Positions 9,001 through 18,755 of a DNA stretch of 64,000 nt are shown piece by piece (within the stretch, counting starts at the first letter, position 1; every line of letters starts with the position of its first letter). The translations under genes were made by a program, and so were the position numbers. The notes beneath the pieces are model-generated. The model saw only the letters and a list, made by a program, of their open reading frames with translations, did not search any database and was not told the DNA's origin. Source of the stretch: Burkholderia cepacia ATCC 25416 (lineage in GTDB: Bacteria; Pseudomonadota; Gammaproteobacteria; Burkholderiales; Burkholderiaceae). The stretch spans positions 3,658,001 to 3,722,000 of the forward strand of contig NZ_CP012981.1 in the NCBI RefSeq assembly GCF_001411495.1, written 5' to 3'.

Positions 9001-11086
9001 GCCCGTGAACACAGCGTCCGGCTCGCCCGCGCCGGCGCCGGCGCCGGCCAACCCGGCAAGCTCATCGACGGGTACGACATTCGGCACGTTCGGCACCTCC
9101 GGCGCGGTCACACCGCAGCCGGCCGCAAGCCTGCCCGTGCCTTCGGCCGTTTCCGACACGACTGCACCGTCGCCCGGCGCCGTCGCACCGATCACGTCCG
9201 CCGCAGCGACTCCGGCGCAACCGATCTCCGGCTCGCCCGTCGCTCCGACCGGCTCGCTGCCGTCCTTCGGGACAACCGCCGCGACACCGACTCCGTCGAT
9301 CGCTTCCGCACCTGCCGCAATCGAAGCCACGACGTTCGCAGTCCCGCCCGCCCCGGCCTCGTCGCCGGCAAGCTGGCACGTGCCGAACGTCGCCGCGACA
9401 CCGGCAGCCGCTGCCCCGCAACCCGTCACGACATTCCCCGGCGCGAGCCTGTCCGCACCGGCGGCGGTCACGCCCGTACCGGCGATTCCCGCTGCCCTGC
9501 CGGCAGAAGCGACCGCCGCCACAACAATCGAACCCGCACCGGCCCCCGACACCCCCGCCCGCCCGCCGCGCCCGAACGCGTTCGAATTCCACGCGCCCGC
9601 GACGTTCAACGTCGAACTGCCGACCCTCGACCTGCTCGAACCCGCGTCCGACGACATCGAAACGATCACCGACGAACACCTCGCGCAAACCGCGCAGGTC
9701 ATCGAACAGCGGCTGCAGGAATTCAAGGTGCCGGTAACGGTGGTCGGCGCATCGGCCGGCCCCGTGATCACGCGCTTCGAGATCGAACCCGCGCTCGGCG
9801 TGCGGGGCAGCCAGATCGTCGGGCTGATGAAGGACCTGTCGCGCGGCCTCGGCCTCACGTCGATCCGCGTCGTCGAGACGATTCCCGGCAAGACCTGCAT
9901 GGGCCTCGAACTGCCGAACGCGAAGCGCCAGATGATCCGCCTGTCGGAAATCCTCGAGTCGCGCCAGTACCAGCACTCGGCCTCGCAACTGACGATCGCG
10001 ATGGGCAAGGACATCACCGGCCATCCGGTCGTCACCGATCTCGCGAAGGCGCCGCACATGCTCGTCGCGGGCACGACGGGCTCGGGCAAGTCGGTCGCGA
10101 TCAACGCGATGATCCTGTCGCTGCTGTACAAGGCGACACCCGAGGACGTGCGGCTCATCATGATCGACCCGAAGATGCTGGAGCTGTCGGTCTACGAAGG
10201 CATCCCGCACCTGCTCGCGCCGGTCGTCACCGACATGAAGCTCGCGGCCAACGCGCTGAACTGGTGCGTCGGCGAGATGGAGAAGCGCTACCGGCTGATG
10301 TCGGCCGTCGGCGTGCGCAACCTCGCGGGCTTCAACCAGAAGATCCGCGATGCCGAAGCGAAGGAAAAGAAGATCGGCAACCCGTTCTCGCTGACGCCCG
10401 AGGACCCCGAGCCGCTGTCGACGCTGCCGCTGATCGTCGTCGTGATCGACGAGCTGGCCGACCTGATGATGGTGGCCGGCAAGAAGATCGAGGAACTGAT
10501 CGCCCGTCTCGCGCAGAAGGCGCGCGCGGCCGGCATCCACCTGATCCTCGCGACGCAGCGCCCGTCCGTCGACGTGATCACGGGCCTGATCAAGGCGAAC
10601 ATCCCGACGCGCGTCGCGTTCCAGGTGTCGTCGAAGATCGACTCGCGCACGATTCTCGACCAGATGGGCGCCGAATCGCTGCTCGGGATGGGCGACATGC
10701 TGTTCCTGCCGCCGGGCACCGGTTATCCGCAGCGCGTGCACGGCGCATTCGTCGCCGACGAGGAAGTGCACCGGATCGTCGAGTACCTGAAACAGTTCGG
10801 CGAACCGCAGTACGAGGAAGGGATCCTCGACGGCCCGGCCGCCGACGGCGCGACGCAGGACCTGTTCGGCGATGCGCCGGACGCGGAGGCCGATCCGCTG
10901 TACGACGAAGCCGTCGCTTTCGTCGTGCGCACGCGGCGCGCGTCGATCTCGTCGGTGCAGCGGCAGTTGCGCATCGGCTATAACCGCGCCGCACGGCTCG
11001 TCGAGCAGATGGAGGCGGCCGGGCTGGTGTCGCCGATGGGCATCAACGGCAGCCGCGAGGTGCTCGTGCCGGCCGCGGCCGACTGA
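6008..11086 (+). CDS. ftsK: DNA translocase FtsK with a very long linker
   Basis: 1692 residues, well above E. coli FtsK (1329). FtsK anchors at the septum and pumps chromosomal DNA to allow dimer resolution at dif. The N-terminal part has about three hydrophobic segments (residues 4-28, 38-60, 80-108), fewer than the four of E. coli. Residues about 130-1190 form a low-complexity linker rich in Ala, Ser, Pro and Thr, containing six 29-residue repeats. The motor follows: alpha/beta domain from about 1195, Walker A GTTGSGKS near 1355, Walker [13 protein letters not shown] near 1473. The gamma domain occupies about 1629-1692 and is the KOPS-reading winged helix. Burkholderia commonly carry two FtsK paralogues; the short membrane domain suggests this is the second type. 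Confidence 0.95.
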   Translation: MHTVVFGWFGISAVWFLLLFWRLVQAMLPGGGGLAGRGSIRLWLGFAAVFVASCTLTSPLSGPDTNALGHAFSAGFAHVLGPIGTPVAMVVLFFAGLPWLTGIGWRQFAAWVDTSFGVKLSRDGGDDDARGIADLPRSALHRDDDVVQPTTAHTVNSMAPRQNGRYSRPTLWKPDPQARPKPRSSAPPRPHVEPVAPSGWLKPTTPQRAPTQPAPIPPASAMPPPTTGSTASLARAAANSQVPRPDPAPLPVGFEPVRPRPTAARPATAALKPTTPRTTVTPRPAAAQPQRPPVRPVAGAGSAGQPADTARRRPAPQTPARAPLYAWTEKPAAPIAPAPSVHDTLRSIEASTAQWATLGGAQPADAGHAAAAAATVAGVAAAAAGVAAPASAAASTVPAVPAGIAAATHGLAAHDAAVSLAHDAAPAYDDNAPIVLDAFMPAAPAVHAPGADAGTVALDAAAPHALPNTGSDDAAFSHHADDEIRYADDAPAAPTPGIPSAPSPSFDAPIDLAPWEDLASRPVSAFDASAWNPAAESSTDATESEPADAAAAQPRREAARDIAASNLPAPVDNDDRYTVQPAPAIDHIASARMPQGIDDAHADVKATGNIAPFAALPSSPITETTSRASAEARPFAAVSATSGSAVSGAAPEAVKADAAELAAPPAASAQGSAPAAEWTWKPSTARSAPTNTTAAVELPKSSVAAQPFAAATQTASAAASPLVGTAQGFAAQAPASASGTSPVAETASTDRVTGTASGSSAQSPASASTAASVASTSAIGATGAALASLSQPAASASNVASAPSASLVGETGAASASLPQPTALGSNAASAPSTSPVSVTVTASAPLSQPAASASTAASGATASSIGVTGTASASLPQPSALASTATSAPSTSPVGVTGTASASLSQPAALAPTPASAPSASPVGVTGTASASPSQPAASTSTVASVASTAPVSETGTTYGSFPRASMPTSPVVTPSTAGTSASTSGSTAPAPAVAAMPVNTASGSPAPAPAPANPASSSTGTTFGTFGTSGAVTPQPAASLPVPSAVSDTTAPSPGAVAPITSAAATPAQPISGSPVAPTGSLPSFGTTAATPTPSIASAPAAIEATTFAVPPAPASSPASWHVPNVAATPAAAAPQPVTTFPGASLSAPAAVTPVPAIPAALPAEATAATTIEPAPAPDTPARPPRPNAFEFHAPATFNVELPTLDLLEPASDDIETITDEHLAQTAQVIEQRLQEFKVPVTVVGASAGPVITRFEIEPALGVRGSQIVGLMKDLSRGLGLTSIRVVETIPGKTCMGLELPNAKRQMIRLSEILESRQYQHSASQLTIAMGKDITGHPVVTDLAKAPHMLVAGTTGSGKSVAINAMILSLLYKATPEDVRLIMIDPKMLELSVYEGIPHLLAPVVTDMKLAANALNWCVGEMEKRYRLMSAVGVRNLAGFNQKIRDAEAKEKKIGNPFSLTPEDPEPLSTLPLIVVVIDELADLMMVAGKKIEELIARLAQKARAAGIHLILATQRPSVDVITGLIKANIPTRVAFQVSSKIDSRTILDQMGAESLLGMGDMLFLPPGTGYPQRVHGAFVADEEVHRIVEYLKQFGEPQYEEGILDGPAADGATQDLFGDAPDAEADPLYDEAVAFVVRTRRASISSVQRQLRIGYNRAARLVEQMEAAGLVSPMGINGSREVLVPAAAD
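8354..8875 (+). repeat. Six 87-base coding repeats in the FtsK linker
   Basis: In frame with ftsK there are six consecutive 29-codon units. Each has the pattern GTASASLxQPAAxAST followed by an ASAPSxSPVGVT-type ending. The units are diverged at the protein level but share exact length, which indicates internal duplication followed by drift. Confidence 0.9.
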
Positions 11087-11147
11087 GCGCGGCGGCGGCG
11101 GCCGTCCACCGATGCGGGCCACCGGGAAACCGGCCGCCCCGTAAAGC

Positions 11148-11175
11148 AAAGGGCGCTGCATCGGCAGCGCCCTTT
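11148..11175. terminator. Perfect bidirectional terminator between ftsK and the lactonase gene
   Basis: AAAGGGCGCTGC and GCAGCGCCCTTT form a perfect 12-base stem with an ATCG loop, with A/T ends on both sides, between two convergent genes. Confidence 0.92.
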
Positions 11176-11180
11176 GTCAT

Positions 11181-12425
11181 TTACTGCACCGGCACCAGCT
11201 TGAAGTCGACCGGCTTGCCGACCGCCACCTTCTGCGGATTCGGGCCCAGTTGCCCCGTTTCCACATTGCGGCTGAACACGTAGAACGTATCGCTGTCTTG
11301 GTTGCCGACGATCAGCCACTTGCCGGTCGGGTCGATCAGGAACTCGCGCGGCGTCTTGCCGAGGCTCGACTGGCGGCCGACGGGCTTCAACCGGCCGTCG
11401 GCCTGGTTCACCGCGTAGATCACCAGGTCGTTCGCATCGCCGCGGTTGCTCACGTACAGGAAGCGGCCGTCAGGCGACAGGTGGATCGCACCGCCGCCGA
11501 CCTTGCCCTTGAAGCCCGGCGCGGTCATCGATACGGTCTCGACCGGCGTCAGCTTGCCGTCGTGGTAGCCGAACACCTCGACCGCCGCATTGAGCTCGCT
11601 CGTCACGTACGCGTACCGGCCATCGGCGCTGAACACCATGTGACGCGGGCCCGAACCCGCCTTGACCGGCGTGTAGCGCGTGTCGGTCGGGCTGATCAGC
11701 CCGCGGCTGCCGTCCACCGTGTACCGGTAGCCGTAGACCTTGTCCGCGCCGAGATCCTGCACGAACAGGTAATGGCCATCCGGCGAAAACACCGTCGAAT
11801 GCACGTGCGCGCCGTCCTGACGGCCCTTCACGGGCCCCGTGCCCTCGTGGTGCACCGTCAGCACGGCCTGGCCGACCGCGCCGTCGTCGCGCAGCGGAAA
11901 CACCGCGAAGCTGCCGCCCGGGTCCTTCGCGACCGAGTAATTGGCCGTCACGAGGTACTTGCCGTCCGGCGACAGCGCGAGATAGCAAGGATCGTTCCCT
12001 TCCGACGACACGCGGTCGATGAAGCTCAGCGCGCCCGTCTTCGCGTCGAAGCGGAAGGCGCTGACGCCGCCGCGCTGCGACGCCGGCCCGTCGTCGCCGG
12101 GCAGTTCGTTGACCGCGTAGACGGTACGACCGTCGCGGCTCGGCAACAGATACGACGGATTCACCGTCTTCGCCGACGACACCGGCGCGACGCTGCCGGT
12201 TTTCGTATCGAAGCGGTAAACATAGATCCCGTCGCTGCCGCCGCCCGTGTAGGTGCCCACGAGCAGGTTGTACACGCCGTCGGCCGGAGCGGGCGATTGC
12301 TGCGCAAATGCATGGGTCGCGGAAAGGGAGAGCACGATCGCGAAACCTTTCATCCAGTGAGCGAGCCTAAGCGGGAACCCTCGTGTCGAAGCGCGTGCGT
12401 CACGCTCGCGTAAACGGTTGGGCAT
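11181..12425 (-). CDS. Exported lactonase-family beta-propeller protein
   Basis: 414 residues belonging to the 7-bladed 6-phosphogluconolactonase-like family (Lactonase, as in YbhE). Repeated blade signatures are visible: LVGTYTGGGSDGIYVYRFD, HSTVFSPDGHYLFVQDLGAD, HMVFSADGRYAYVTSEL, IHLSPDGRFLYVSNRG. An internal hydrophobic stretch ending THAFAQQ (about residues 25-43) is a signal peptide, so the protein is probably periplasmic; a cytoplasmic sugar lactonase role is then doubtful. The start used has AAGGAGG five bases upstream; an internal ATG at codon 25 would give a shorter, conventional signal peptide. It is divergent from the GH15 gene. Confidence 0.85.
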   Translation of the reverse strand: MPNRLRERDARASTRGFPLRLAHWMKGFAIVLSLSATHAFAQQSPAPADGVYNLLVGTYTGGGSDGIYVYRFDTKTGSVAPVSSAKTVNPSYLLPSRDGRTVYAVNELPGDDGPASQRGGVSAFRFDAKTGALSFIDRVSSEGNDPCYLALSPDGKYLVTANYSVAKDPGGSFAVFPLRDDGAVGQAVLTVHHEGTGPVKGRQDGAHVHSTVFSPDGHYLFVQDLGADKVYGYRYTVDGSRGLISPTDTRYTPVKAGSGPRHMVFSADGRYAYVTSELNAAVEVFGYHDGKLTPVETVSMTAPGFKGKVGGGAIHLSPDGRFLYVSNRGDANDLVIYAVNQADGRLKPVGRQSSLGKTPREFLIDPTGKWLIVGNQDSDTFYVFSRNVETGQLGPNPQKVAVGKPVDFKLVPVQ

Positions 12426-12591
12426 TGAATCCTCCTTGCATCGAGTCGCTTCAAGTGTTGAGATAGGACGAAACGCCGGCCGTTCATGCGCTCCGCCGCC
12501 CGGCCGAGTATACGGGGCGCGGCGCCCGCGCGTGAAGCCTTGGCCGCCGCCGTCCGCATTGTGAACTCGAATACCCAAGGATCGCCTGCCC

Positions 12592-14421
12592 ATGCCTGCC
12601 CTGATCGAAGACTACGCCCTCGTCGGCGACGGCCACACCGCCGCGCTGGTCGCCAAAGACGGCTCCGTAGACTGGCTGTGCTGGCCCCGCTTCGATTCGG
12701 GCGCCTGCTTCGCGGCGCTTCTCGGCACCCCCGAGCACGGCCGCTGGCTGCTCGCGCCGGCCGCCGATGCCGCGATCACGCACACGTCGCGCCGCTATCG
12801 CGGCGACACGCTGATTCTCGAAACCGACTACGAAAGCGCCGACGGTGCCGTCACCGTGGTCGACTTCATGCCGCCCGGCAACGGCTGGTCCGAGCTGGTG
12901 CGGATCGTCATCGGCCGCCACGGCACGATGAAGATGCGCATGGAGCTCGTGCTGCGCTTCGACTACGGTTTCTCGATTCCGTGGGTCACGCAGCTGACCC
13001 GCGAGGACGGCATGAAGGCGATCGCGGGCCCTGACACCGTCGTGCTGCGCACGCCGGTGCCGCTCACCGGCAAAAACCTCCATACGCTCGCGGAATTCAC
13101 CGTAAACGCCGATGAACGCGTGCCGTTCTCGCTCAGCTATGCGGCGTCGCACATGCGGCTGCCGCCCGCACGCGATCCGCTGTCGATGCTCGCGCGCACC
13201 GAGAACTACTGGCTCGAATGGTCGGGCCGCTGCCAGGTGCAGGGCCGCTACGCGGCCGCCGTGCGCCGTTCGCTGATCACGCTGAAGGCGCTGGCGTACG
13301 AGCCGACCGGCGGGATCGTCGCGGCGCCGACCACGTCGCTGCCCGAGAAGATCGGCGGCAATCGCAACTGGGACTACCGCTACTGCTGGCTGCGCGACGC
13401 GACGATCACGCTGCTCGCGCTGATGCGCGGCGGCTACTACGACGAAGCGCGCGCGTGGCGCACGTGGCTCGGCCGCGTGATGGCGGGCTCGCCCGAACAG
13501 ATCCAGATCATGTACGGGATCGCCGGCGAACGCCGGCTGCCGGAAATGGAACTCGACTGGCTGCCCGGCTACCAGGACTCGAAGCCGGTGCGCGTGGGCA
13601 ACGGCGCCGCGAACCAGCTCCAGCTCGACGTGTTCGGCGAGGTGATGGCCGCGCTGCACCTGGCGCGCGTGGGCGGCCTGCAGGCCGACGACACGGTGTG
13701 GTCGGTGCAGTGCGCGCTGCTCGACCATCTCGAGAAGATCTGGCAGGAGCCCGACGAAGGCATCTGGGAAACGCGCGGCGGCCGCCGCCATTTCACGTTC
13801 TCGAAGGTGATGGCGTGGGTCGCGTTCGACCGCGCGATCAAGTCGGCGGAGATGTTCCGGCTGCCCGGCTCGCTCGACCGCTGGCGCGCGCTGCGCGAGC
13901 AGATCCATGCGGACGTGTGCGACAACGCATGGCACGAAAGCAAACGGGCGTTTGCACAGAGCTACGGCAGCGACGAACTCGACGCGAGCGTGCTGCTGAT
14001 GCCGCTGCTCGGCTTCCTGCCGCCGGAAGATCCGCGCATCGTCGGCACGGTCGAAGCGATCGAGCGGGAGTTGCTGCACGACGGGCTCGTGATGCGCTAC
14101 CGCACGACCGAATACGACGACGGCCTGCCGCCCGGCGAAGGCACGTTTCTCGCGTGCAGTTTCTGGCTGGTCGACAACTATGCGCTGCTGGGCCGGATCG
14201 ACGACGCGCACCGCCTGTTCAGCCGGCTGCTCTCGCTGTCGAACGACCTCGGGCTGCTCGCCGAGGAATACGACCCGGTGGCCGGGCGGCTCGTCGGCAA
14301 TTTCCCGCAGGCGTTCTCGCACGTGGCGCTCGTGCATACCGCGATGAACCTGATGCACCACGAGGACGCGATGGCGCGCGCGGCCGGCCAGCCGGCGCCG
14401 GCCGTCGCCACGGGGCGCTGA
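12592..14421 (+). CDS. Glycoside hydrolase family 15 protein
   Basis: 609 residues, the usual length for bacterial GH15 (glucoamylase/trehalase-like) enzymes. An N-terminal beta-sandwich domain opens with the family signature IEDYALVGDGHTAALVAKDG and SVDWLCWPRFDS. The (alpha/alpha)6 barrel has NWDYRYCWLRDAT, then the two likely catalytic glutamates: one in DEGIWETRGG (about residue 385) and one in PPGEGTFLACSFWLVD (about residue 515). There is no signal peptide, so it is cytoplasmic. Substrate cannot be told from sequence; trehalose or alpha-glucan-derived oligosaccharides are typical. It is transcribed away from the lactonase-like gene. Confidence 0.9.
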   Translation: MPALIEDYALVGDGHTAALVAKDGSVDWLCWPRFDSGACFAALLGTPEHGRWLLAPAADAAITHTSRRYRGDTLILETDYESADGAVTVVDFMPPGNGWSELVRIVIGRHGTMKMRMELVLRFDYGFSIPWVTQLTREDGMKAIAGPDTVVLRTPVPLTGKNLHTLAEFTVNADERVPFSLSYAASHMRLPPARDPLSMLARTENYWLEWSGRCQVQGRYAAAVRRSLITLKALAYEPTGGIVAAPTTSLPEKIGGNRNWDYRYCWLRDATITLLALMRGGYYDEARAWRTWLGRVMAGSPEQIQIMYGIAGERRLPEMELDWLPGYQDSKPVRVGNGAANQLQLDVFGEVMAALHLARVGGLQADDTVWSVQCALLDHLEKIWQEPDEGIWETRGGRRHFTFSKVMAWVAFDRAIKSAEMFRLPGSLDRWRALREQIHADVCDNAWHESKRAFAQSYGSDELDASVLLMPLLGFLPPEDPRIVGTVEAIERELLHDGLVMRYRTTEYDDGLPPGEGTFLACSFWLVDNYALLGRIDDAHRLFSRLLSLSNDLGLLAEEYDPVAGRLVGNFPQAFSHVALVHTAMNLMHHEDAMARAAGQPAPAVATGR

Positions 14422-14486
14422 ACGGGGCGCGAGCGGCTTGTTCAGAGAACGTCAAATCGCAAAACTTTGATGAAAAATCGGGGAAA

Positions 14487-14551
14487 TGTTGCATTGCACC
14501 ACCCATCGTTGTCCGATATGATCGACGCGATTGTCCGGCTGCAGTGCAACA
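14487..14551. promoter_or_regulatory. Inverted pair TGTTGCA(T/C)TGCA upstream of phaZ
   Basis: TGTTGCATTGCA at 14487-14498 and TGCAGTGCAACA at 14540-14551 (reverse complement TGTTGCACTGCA) differ at one base and are about 53 bases apart, 82-146 bases before the phaZ start. Two such sites facing each other before a polyhydroxybutyrate gene suggest an operator; the regulator is unknown, with PhaR-like repressors of TGC-rich sites as one possibility. Confidence 0.5.
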
Positions 14552-14632
14552 TGGCCGGCCGCTGACCCACACGGCACGCCGCGACGCCTCACGCCGCCCT
14601 TGCGCACCGTCCCCCACGCGGGAGTAGTCTGC

Positions 14633-16111
14633 ATGCTTTACCAACTGCACGAATTCCAGCGAGCCATGCTGAGCCCGCTGACGGCCTGGGCCCAGGCCGC
14701 GTCCAAATCGTTCGCCAATCCGTCCAGCCCGTTCTCGCTGATGCCCGGCGCGCCGCGGATGGCCGCCGCGTACGAGCTGATGTACCGGCTCGGCAAGGAT
14801 TACGAGAAGCCCGAGTTCAACATTCACCAGATCGTCAAGGACGGCCACAACATCCCGATCGTCGAGCAGACGATCGTCGAGAAGCCGTTCTGCCGGCTGC
14901 TGCGCTTCAAGCGCTATTCGGACGACGCCGATGCCGTCACGCAGCTGAAGGACGAGCCGGTCGTGCTGGTCTGCGCGCCGCTGTCGGGCCACCACTCGAC
15001 GCTGCTGCGCGACACCGTGCGCACGCTGCTGCAGGATCACAAGGTGTACATCACCGACTGGATCGACGCGCGGATGGTGCCGGTCGAGGTCGGCCCGTTC
15101 CACCTGCACGACTACATCGCATACATCCAGGAATTCATCCGTCACATCGGCGCGCGCAACCTGCACGTGATCTCGGTGTGCCAGCCGACGGTGCCGGTGC
15201 TCGCGGCGATCTCGCTGATGGCGAGCCGCGGCGAGGACACGCCGCTCACGATGACAATGATGGGCGGCCCGATCGATGCGCGCCGCAGCCCGACGTCGGT
15301 GAATTCGCTCGCCACGCAGCACTCGACCGCGTGGTTCGAGAACAACGTGATCCACACGGTGCCCGCGAACTACCCGGGCGAAGGCCGCCAGGTGTATCCG
15401 GGCTTCCTTCAGCACACGGGTTTCGTCGCGATGAACCCGGAGCGGCACGCACAGTCGCACTGGGATTTCTACCAGAGCCTGCTGCGCGGCGACGAGGAAG
15501 ACGCCGAAGCGCACCGCCAGTTCTATGACGAATACAACGCGGTGCTCGACATGGCCGCCGAGTATTACCTCGAGACGATCCGCATCGTGTTCCAGGAATT
15601 CCGGCTGGCAGAGGGCACGTGGGATGTCGAAGGCGAGCGCGTGCGTCCGCAGGACATCAAGCGTACCGCGCTGATGACGATCGAAGGCGAACTCGACGAC
15701 ATCTCCGGCAGCGGCCAGACGCACGTCGCGCACGAGCTGTGCACGGGCATCCCGCAGGACCAGCGCCGCAGCCTGACCGCCGAGAAGTGCGGTCACTACG
15801 GGATTTTCTCGGGCCGCCGCTGGCGCACGATCATCTATCCGCAACTGCGCGACTTCATCCGCGAGCATGCGCCGGAGCCGAAGCACGGCGCGACGAAGGA
15901 TGCCGCGGATGCGCCGGCGCCCAAGACGCTCTCCGCCGTGCCGGCCAGCCATGCGCCGCTCGAAACGACGCGCGCCACCGCGGCGAAGCGCACGCGCGCG
16001 AAGGCCCCCGCCAAGGCAGTCGCAGCGGCGCCGGCCAAGGCCGCACCGGCCGCGAAACGCGCCGCCAGCGGCCCGCGCGTCAAGGCCGTGCGTACGCGCA
16101 AGGCCGCCTGA
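14633..16111 (+). CDS. phaZ: Intracellular polyhydroxybutyrate depolymerase
   Basis: 492 residues. This class degrades stored PHB granules in the cytoplasm and uses a cysteine, not a serine, nucleophile: HVISVCQPTVPVLA places Cys183 at the position known for the Cupriavidus necator enzyme. The other catalytic features of the alpha/beta hydrolase are seen near GELDDISGSGQT (acid) and EKCGHYGIFSGRRW (histidine). After about residue 425 a 65-residue basic Ala/Lys/Pro/Arg tail follows, resembling PhaM/phasin-like or histone-like tails; it may bind granules or DNA. The start at MLYQLHEFQ has GGGAGTAG upstream; the frame is open for 34 more codons without homology. Confidence 0.92.
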   Translation: MLYQLHEFQRAMLSPLTAWAQAASKSFANPSSPFSLMPGAPRMAAAYELMYRLGKDYEKPEFNIHQIVKDGHNIPIVEQTIVEKPFCRLLRFKRYSDDADAVTQLKDEPVVLVCAPLSGHHSTLLRDTVRTLLQDHKVYITDWIDARMVPVEVGPFHLHDYIAYIQEFIRHIGARNLHVISVCQPTVPVLAAISLMASRGEDTPLTMTMMGGPIDARRSPTSVNSLATQHSTAWFENNVIHTVPANYPGEGRQVYPGFLQHTGFVAMNPERHAQSHWDFYQSLLRGDEEDAEAHRQFYDEYNAVLDMAAEYYLETIRIVFQEFRLAEGTWDVEGERVRPQDIKRTALMTIEGELDDISGSGQTHVAHELCTGIPQDQRRSLTAEKCGHYGIFSGRRWRTIIYPQLRDFIREHAPEPKHGATKDAADAPAPKTLSAVPASHAPLETTRATAAKRTRAKAPAKAVAAAPAKAAPAAKRAASGPRVKAVRTRKAA

Positions 16112-16128
16112 CGCACCGCGTTCCGACG

Positions 16129-16166
16129 AAAAAACGCCGCCGTTGCCTGCGCACGGCGGCGTTTTT
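16129..16166. terminator. Hairpin terminator between phaZ and the TetR gene
   Basis: ACGCCGCCGT and ACGGCGGCGT form a perfect 10-base stem with a 9-base loop, preceded by six A and followed by five T, so it can stop both convergent genes. Confidence 0.92.
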
Positions 16167-16198
16167 GCATCCTTCGACCGCTTCAGCCGGCCGGTGCG

Positions 16199-16831
16199 TC
16201 AGCGACGCAGCAGATACGCGAGCAGCAACTCGGTGTTCATGCGGACCATCTCGGCGCGTTCGTCGGTGTCGGTGAAATCGCGGCCGAGCGTCGCGGCGAG
16301 CGTGAAGCGGTTCGACACGATGTAGTAGCCGAGCCCCGACAGCGTCACGTAGAAGCGCAGCGGATCGACGTCGGTGCGGAACAGCCCGGCCTTCTGGCCG
16401 CGCGTCAGCACGTTGCCGAGCTTCGCGACGATCGGCGACATCATCTCGCGGATCCGCGTCGACTTGTGCAGGTAGCGCGCTTCGTGCAGGTTCTCGTTGT
16501 TGATGAGCCTGAGCAGTTCCGGATGGTCGCGGTAGTAGTCCCAGACGAAATGCGCGAGCCGCGTGACGGCTTCCACCGGCGCGACGCCGTCGAGGTCGAG
16601 CACGCGCTCGGCCTCGGTCAGCGCGGAGAACGCGTGTTCGAGCACGGCCGTGAACAGCTGCTCCTTGCTGCCGAAGTAGTAATAGAGCATGCGCTCGTTG
16701 GTTTCGGCCCGGCGCGCGATCTGGTCGACGCGCGCGCCGAACAGCCCTCCACTCGCGAACTCTTCGGCTGCCGCCATCAGGATGCGGCGGCGCGTACCTT
16801 CAGGATCTCTTTTGATTTTTGGCTGATTCAT
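16199..16831 (-). CDS. TetR/AcrR-family transcriptional regulator
   Basis: 210 residues. The N-terminal helix-turn-helix is clear: [20 protein letters not shown], then [27 protein letters not shown] (about residues 14-62). The C-terminal ligand domain is of the kind found in RutR/NemR-like regulators, with [19 protein letters not shown]. The ligand and targets are not visible. It is convergent with phaZ and divergent from rnfB, so either could be a target only if it acts on the rnfB side. Confidence 0.88.
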   Translation of the reverse strand: MNQPKIKRDPEGTRRRILMAAAEEFASGGLFGARVDQIARRAETNERMLYYYFGSKEQLFTAVLEHAFSALTEAERVLDLDGVAPVEAVTRLAHFVWDYYRDHPELLRLINNENLHEARYLHKSTRIREMMSPIVAKLGNVLTRGQKAGLFRTDVDPLRFYVTLSGLGYYIVSNRFTLAATLGRDFTDTDERAEMVRMNTELLLAYLLRR

Positions 16832-17083
16832 GGTGGCGTTTTGCTATGTGAGCCGCTTGATCCGGACCGGCACCCCCACCGCCTCGGCGCCGGCCGCCCT
16901 GGAACGGGCGCGCCGCGGGCGGCCGCCCTCCTGCTGAGCCCCTGCAAAAAAGCGGTTCGATTATGCGCACAGACGGCGTCCAGCGCAATGCGGGAAATCG
17001 GCGATAATCGAGCTTTGGCAAACCTTTCCGGCCGCGCCCGAAGCGGCCGAGAGCCATTCGGCGCCGCTGCGCCCGTTGTCACC

Positions 17084-17971
17084 GTGACCGACTCCAAAAC
17101 ACTCGCGGATCGCATCGAAGATCTGCTTCCCCAGACGCAATGCACGAAGTGCGGCTATAACGGCTGCCGGCCGTACGCCGAGGCGATCGCCGCCGGCGAC
17201 GCGAACTACAACCAGTGCCCGCCCGGCGGCGCCGAAGGCATCGCGCGCCTCGCGGGCCTGCTCGGCAAGCCCGTGATTCCGTTGAACCCCGTGAACGGCA
17301 GCGAGCATCCGCGCGCCGTCGCCTTCATCGACGAAAGCCTGTGCATCGGCTGCACGCTGTGCATGCAGGCGTGCCCGGTCGACGCGATCGTCGGTGCGCC
17401 GAAGCAGATGCATACGATCGTCGAGTCGCTGTGCACGGGTTGCGACCTGTGCGTGCCGCCCTGCCCGGTCGACTGCATCGCGATGCTGCCGGTGACCGGC
17501 GAACGCACCGGCTGGGACGCGTGGTCGCAGGAACAGGCCGATGCCGCACGCGAACGCCACGACCTGCGGCTCGCGCGCCAGCGCCGCGAACGCGAAGCCG
17601 CCGAAGCGCGCGCGGCCGCACGCCGCGCGGCCAGCGCCGCGAAGCCGGCCGCGGCCTCCGCGGGAACGCCATCCGCCGCACCGGCTGCGGATGACGCCGA
17701 AGCGAAGAAGCGCGCGATCATCGCCGCCGCGCTCGAGCGTGCGCGCAAGAAGAAGGAAGAACTGTCCGGGCAAGGTGCCGGGCCGAAGAACACCGAGGGC
17801 GTGAGCGCGGCCGTCCAGGCGCAGATCGACGCCGCCGAGGCGCGCCGCAAGCGGCTCGCGGAACAGCAGGCCCAACGCGACGCCGAAGCGGCGGCCGCGA
17901 GCGGCAACGACGAAGAAAACGACGCAGGCGACGACGGCCCGTCCGCACCGCCCGACCAGAACGCTCCATGA
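17084..17971 (+). CDS. rnfB: RnfB/RsxB-type electron-transport iron-sulfur protein
   Basis: 295 residues from a GTG start (the frame is open upstream, and the real start could be earlier). The N-terminus has the Fes domain cluster [16 protein letters not shown] ... NQCPPGG, followed by two 4Fe-4S ferredoxin motifs [12 protein letters not shown] and [12 protein letters not shown]. The usual N-terminal membrane helix of RnfB is absent. After about residue 150 there is a charged Ala/Arg/Glu/Lys coiled-coil-like tail of about 140 residues. No other rnf genes are nearby. It overlaps the nth start by four bases, a pairing typical of beta-proteobacteria, so it may deliver electrons or clusters independently of an Rnf pump. 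Confidence 0.88.
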   Translation: MTDSKTLADRIEDLLPQTQCTKCGYNGCRPYAEAIAAGDANYNQCPPGGAEGIARLAGLLGKPVIPLNPVNGSEHPRAVAFIDESLCIGCTLCMQACPVDAIVGAPKQMHTIVESLCTGCDLCVPPCPVDCIAMLPVTGERTGWDAWSQEQADAARERHDLRLARQRREREAAEARAAARRAASAAKPAAASAGTPSAAPAADDAEAKKRAIIAAALERARKKKEELSGQGAGPKNTEGVSAAVQAQIDAAEARRKRLAEQQAQRDAEAAAASGNDEENDAGDDGPSAPPDQNAP

Positions 17972-18612
17972 ACACCAGCAAACGACGCGCGATCTACGAA
18001 ACGCTGCAGAGCCTCAATCCGCATCCGACCACCGAGCTCGAATACTCGACGCCGTTCGAGCTGCTGATCGCCGTGATGCTGTCCGCTCAGGCGACCGACG
18101 TATCGGTCAACAAGGCGATGCGGAAGATGTTTCCGGTCGCGAACACCCCGCGACAAATCGTCGCACTCGGCGAAGAAGGCGTCACCGAGTACATCAAGAC
18201 GATCGGCCTGTACCGGACCAAGGCGAAGAACGTGGTCGCGACGTGCCGGATCCTGCTCGACCGCTACGACGGCGAGGTGCCGGCCGATCGCGAAGCGCTG
18301 GAAGGCCTGCCGGGCGTCGGCCGCAAGACCGCGAACGTCGTGTTGAACACCGCGTTCGGCCAGCCGACGATCGCGGTGGACACGCACATCTTCCGCGTCG
18401 CGAACCGCACGGGGCTCGCGCCGGGCAAGGACGTGCGCGCCGTCGAGGCCGCGCTCGAGAAGTTCACGCCGAAGGAGTTCCTGCAGGACGCGCATCACTG
18501 GCTGATCCTGCACGGGCGCTACGTGTGCAAGGCCCGCAAGCCCGAATGCTGGCATTGCGCGATCGAGCCGCTGTGCGAATTCAAGCCGAAGACCCCGCCG
18601 CCCAACGAGTGA
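17968..18612 (+). CDS. nth: Endonuclease III (DNA glycosylase/AP lyase)
   Basis: 214 residues, the usual length. Base-excision enzyme removing oxidised pyrimidines. The helix-hairpin-helix [20 protein letters not shown] contains the catalytic Lys, followed by [14 protein letters not shown] with the catalytic Asp. The C-terminal 4Fe-4S loop is complete: [17 protein letters not shown]. It is translationally coupled to rnfB by an ATGA overlap. Confidence 0.97.
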   Translation: MNTSKRRAIYETLQSLNPHPTTELEYSTPFELLIAVMLSAQATDVSVNKAMRKMFPVANTPRQIVALGEEGVTEYIKTIGLYRTKAKNVVATCRILLDRYDGEVPADREALEGLPGVGRKTANVVLNTAFGQPTIAVDTHIFRVANRTGLAPGKDVRAVEAALEKFTPKEFLQDAHHWLILHGRYVCKARKPECWHCAIEPLCEFKPKTPPPNE

Positions 18613-18755
18613 CGCGCAACCGCGGCCGGCCTGCCGCAAGCCGCCGGACGCCATGCGGCCCGACGCTCGACGCACGCCCCACCGGCCGCCCTCCGCCGGC
18701 AAACCGCGGCCGCGACAGCGCGTAGCCATCCGCGCCGCCGCTTTCCCCTTCCCGA

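Noticed and set aside
16466..17083. Upstream extension of the rnfB frame by 200 codons
   Set aside because: It lies opposite the TetR gene and lacks RnfB homology before the CTKCGYNGC region.
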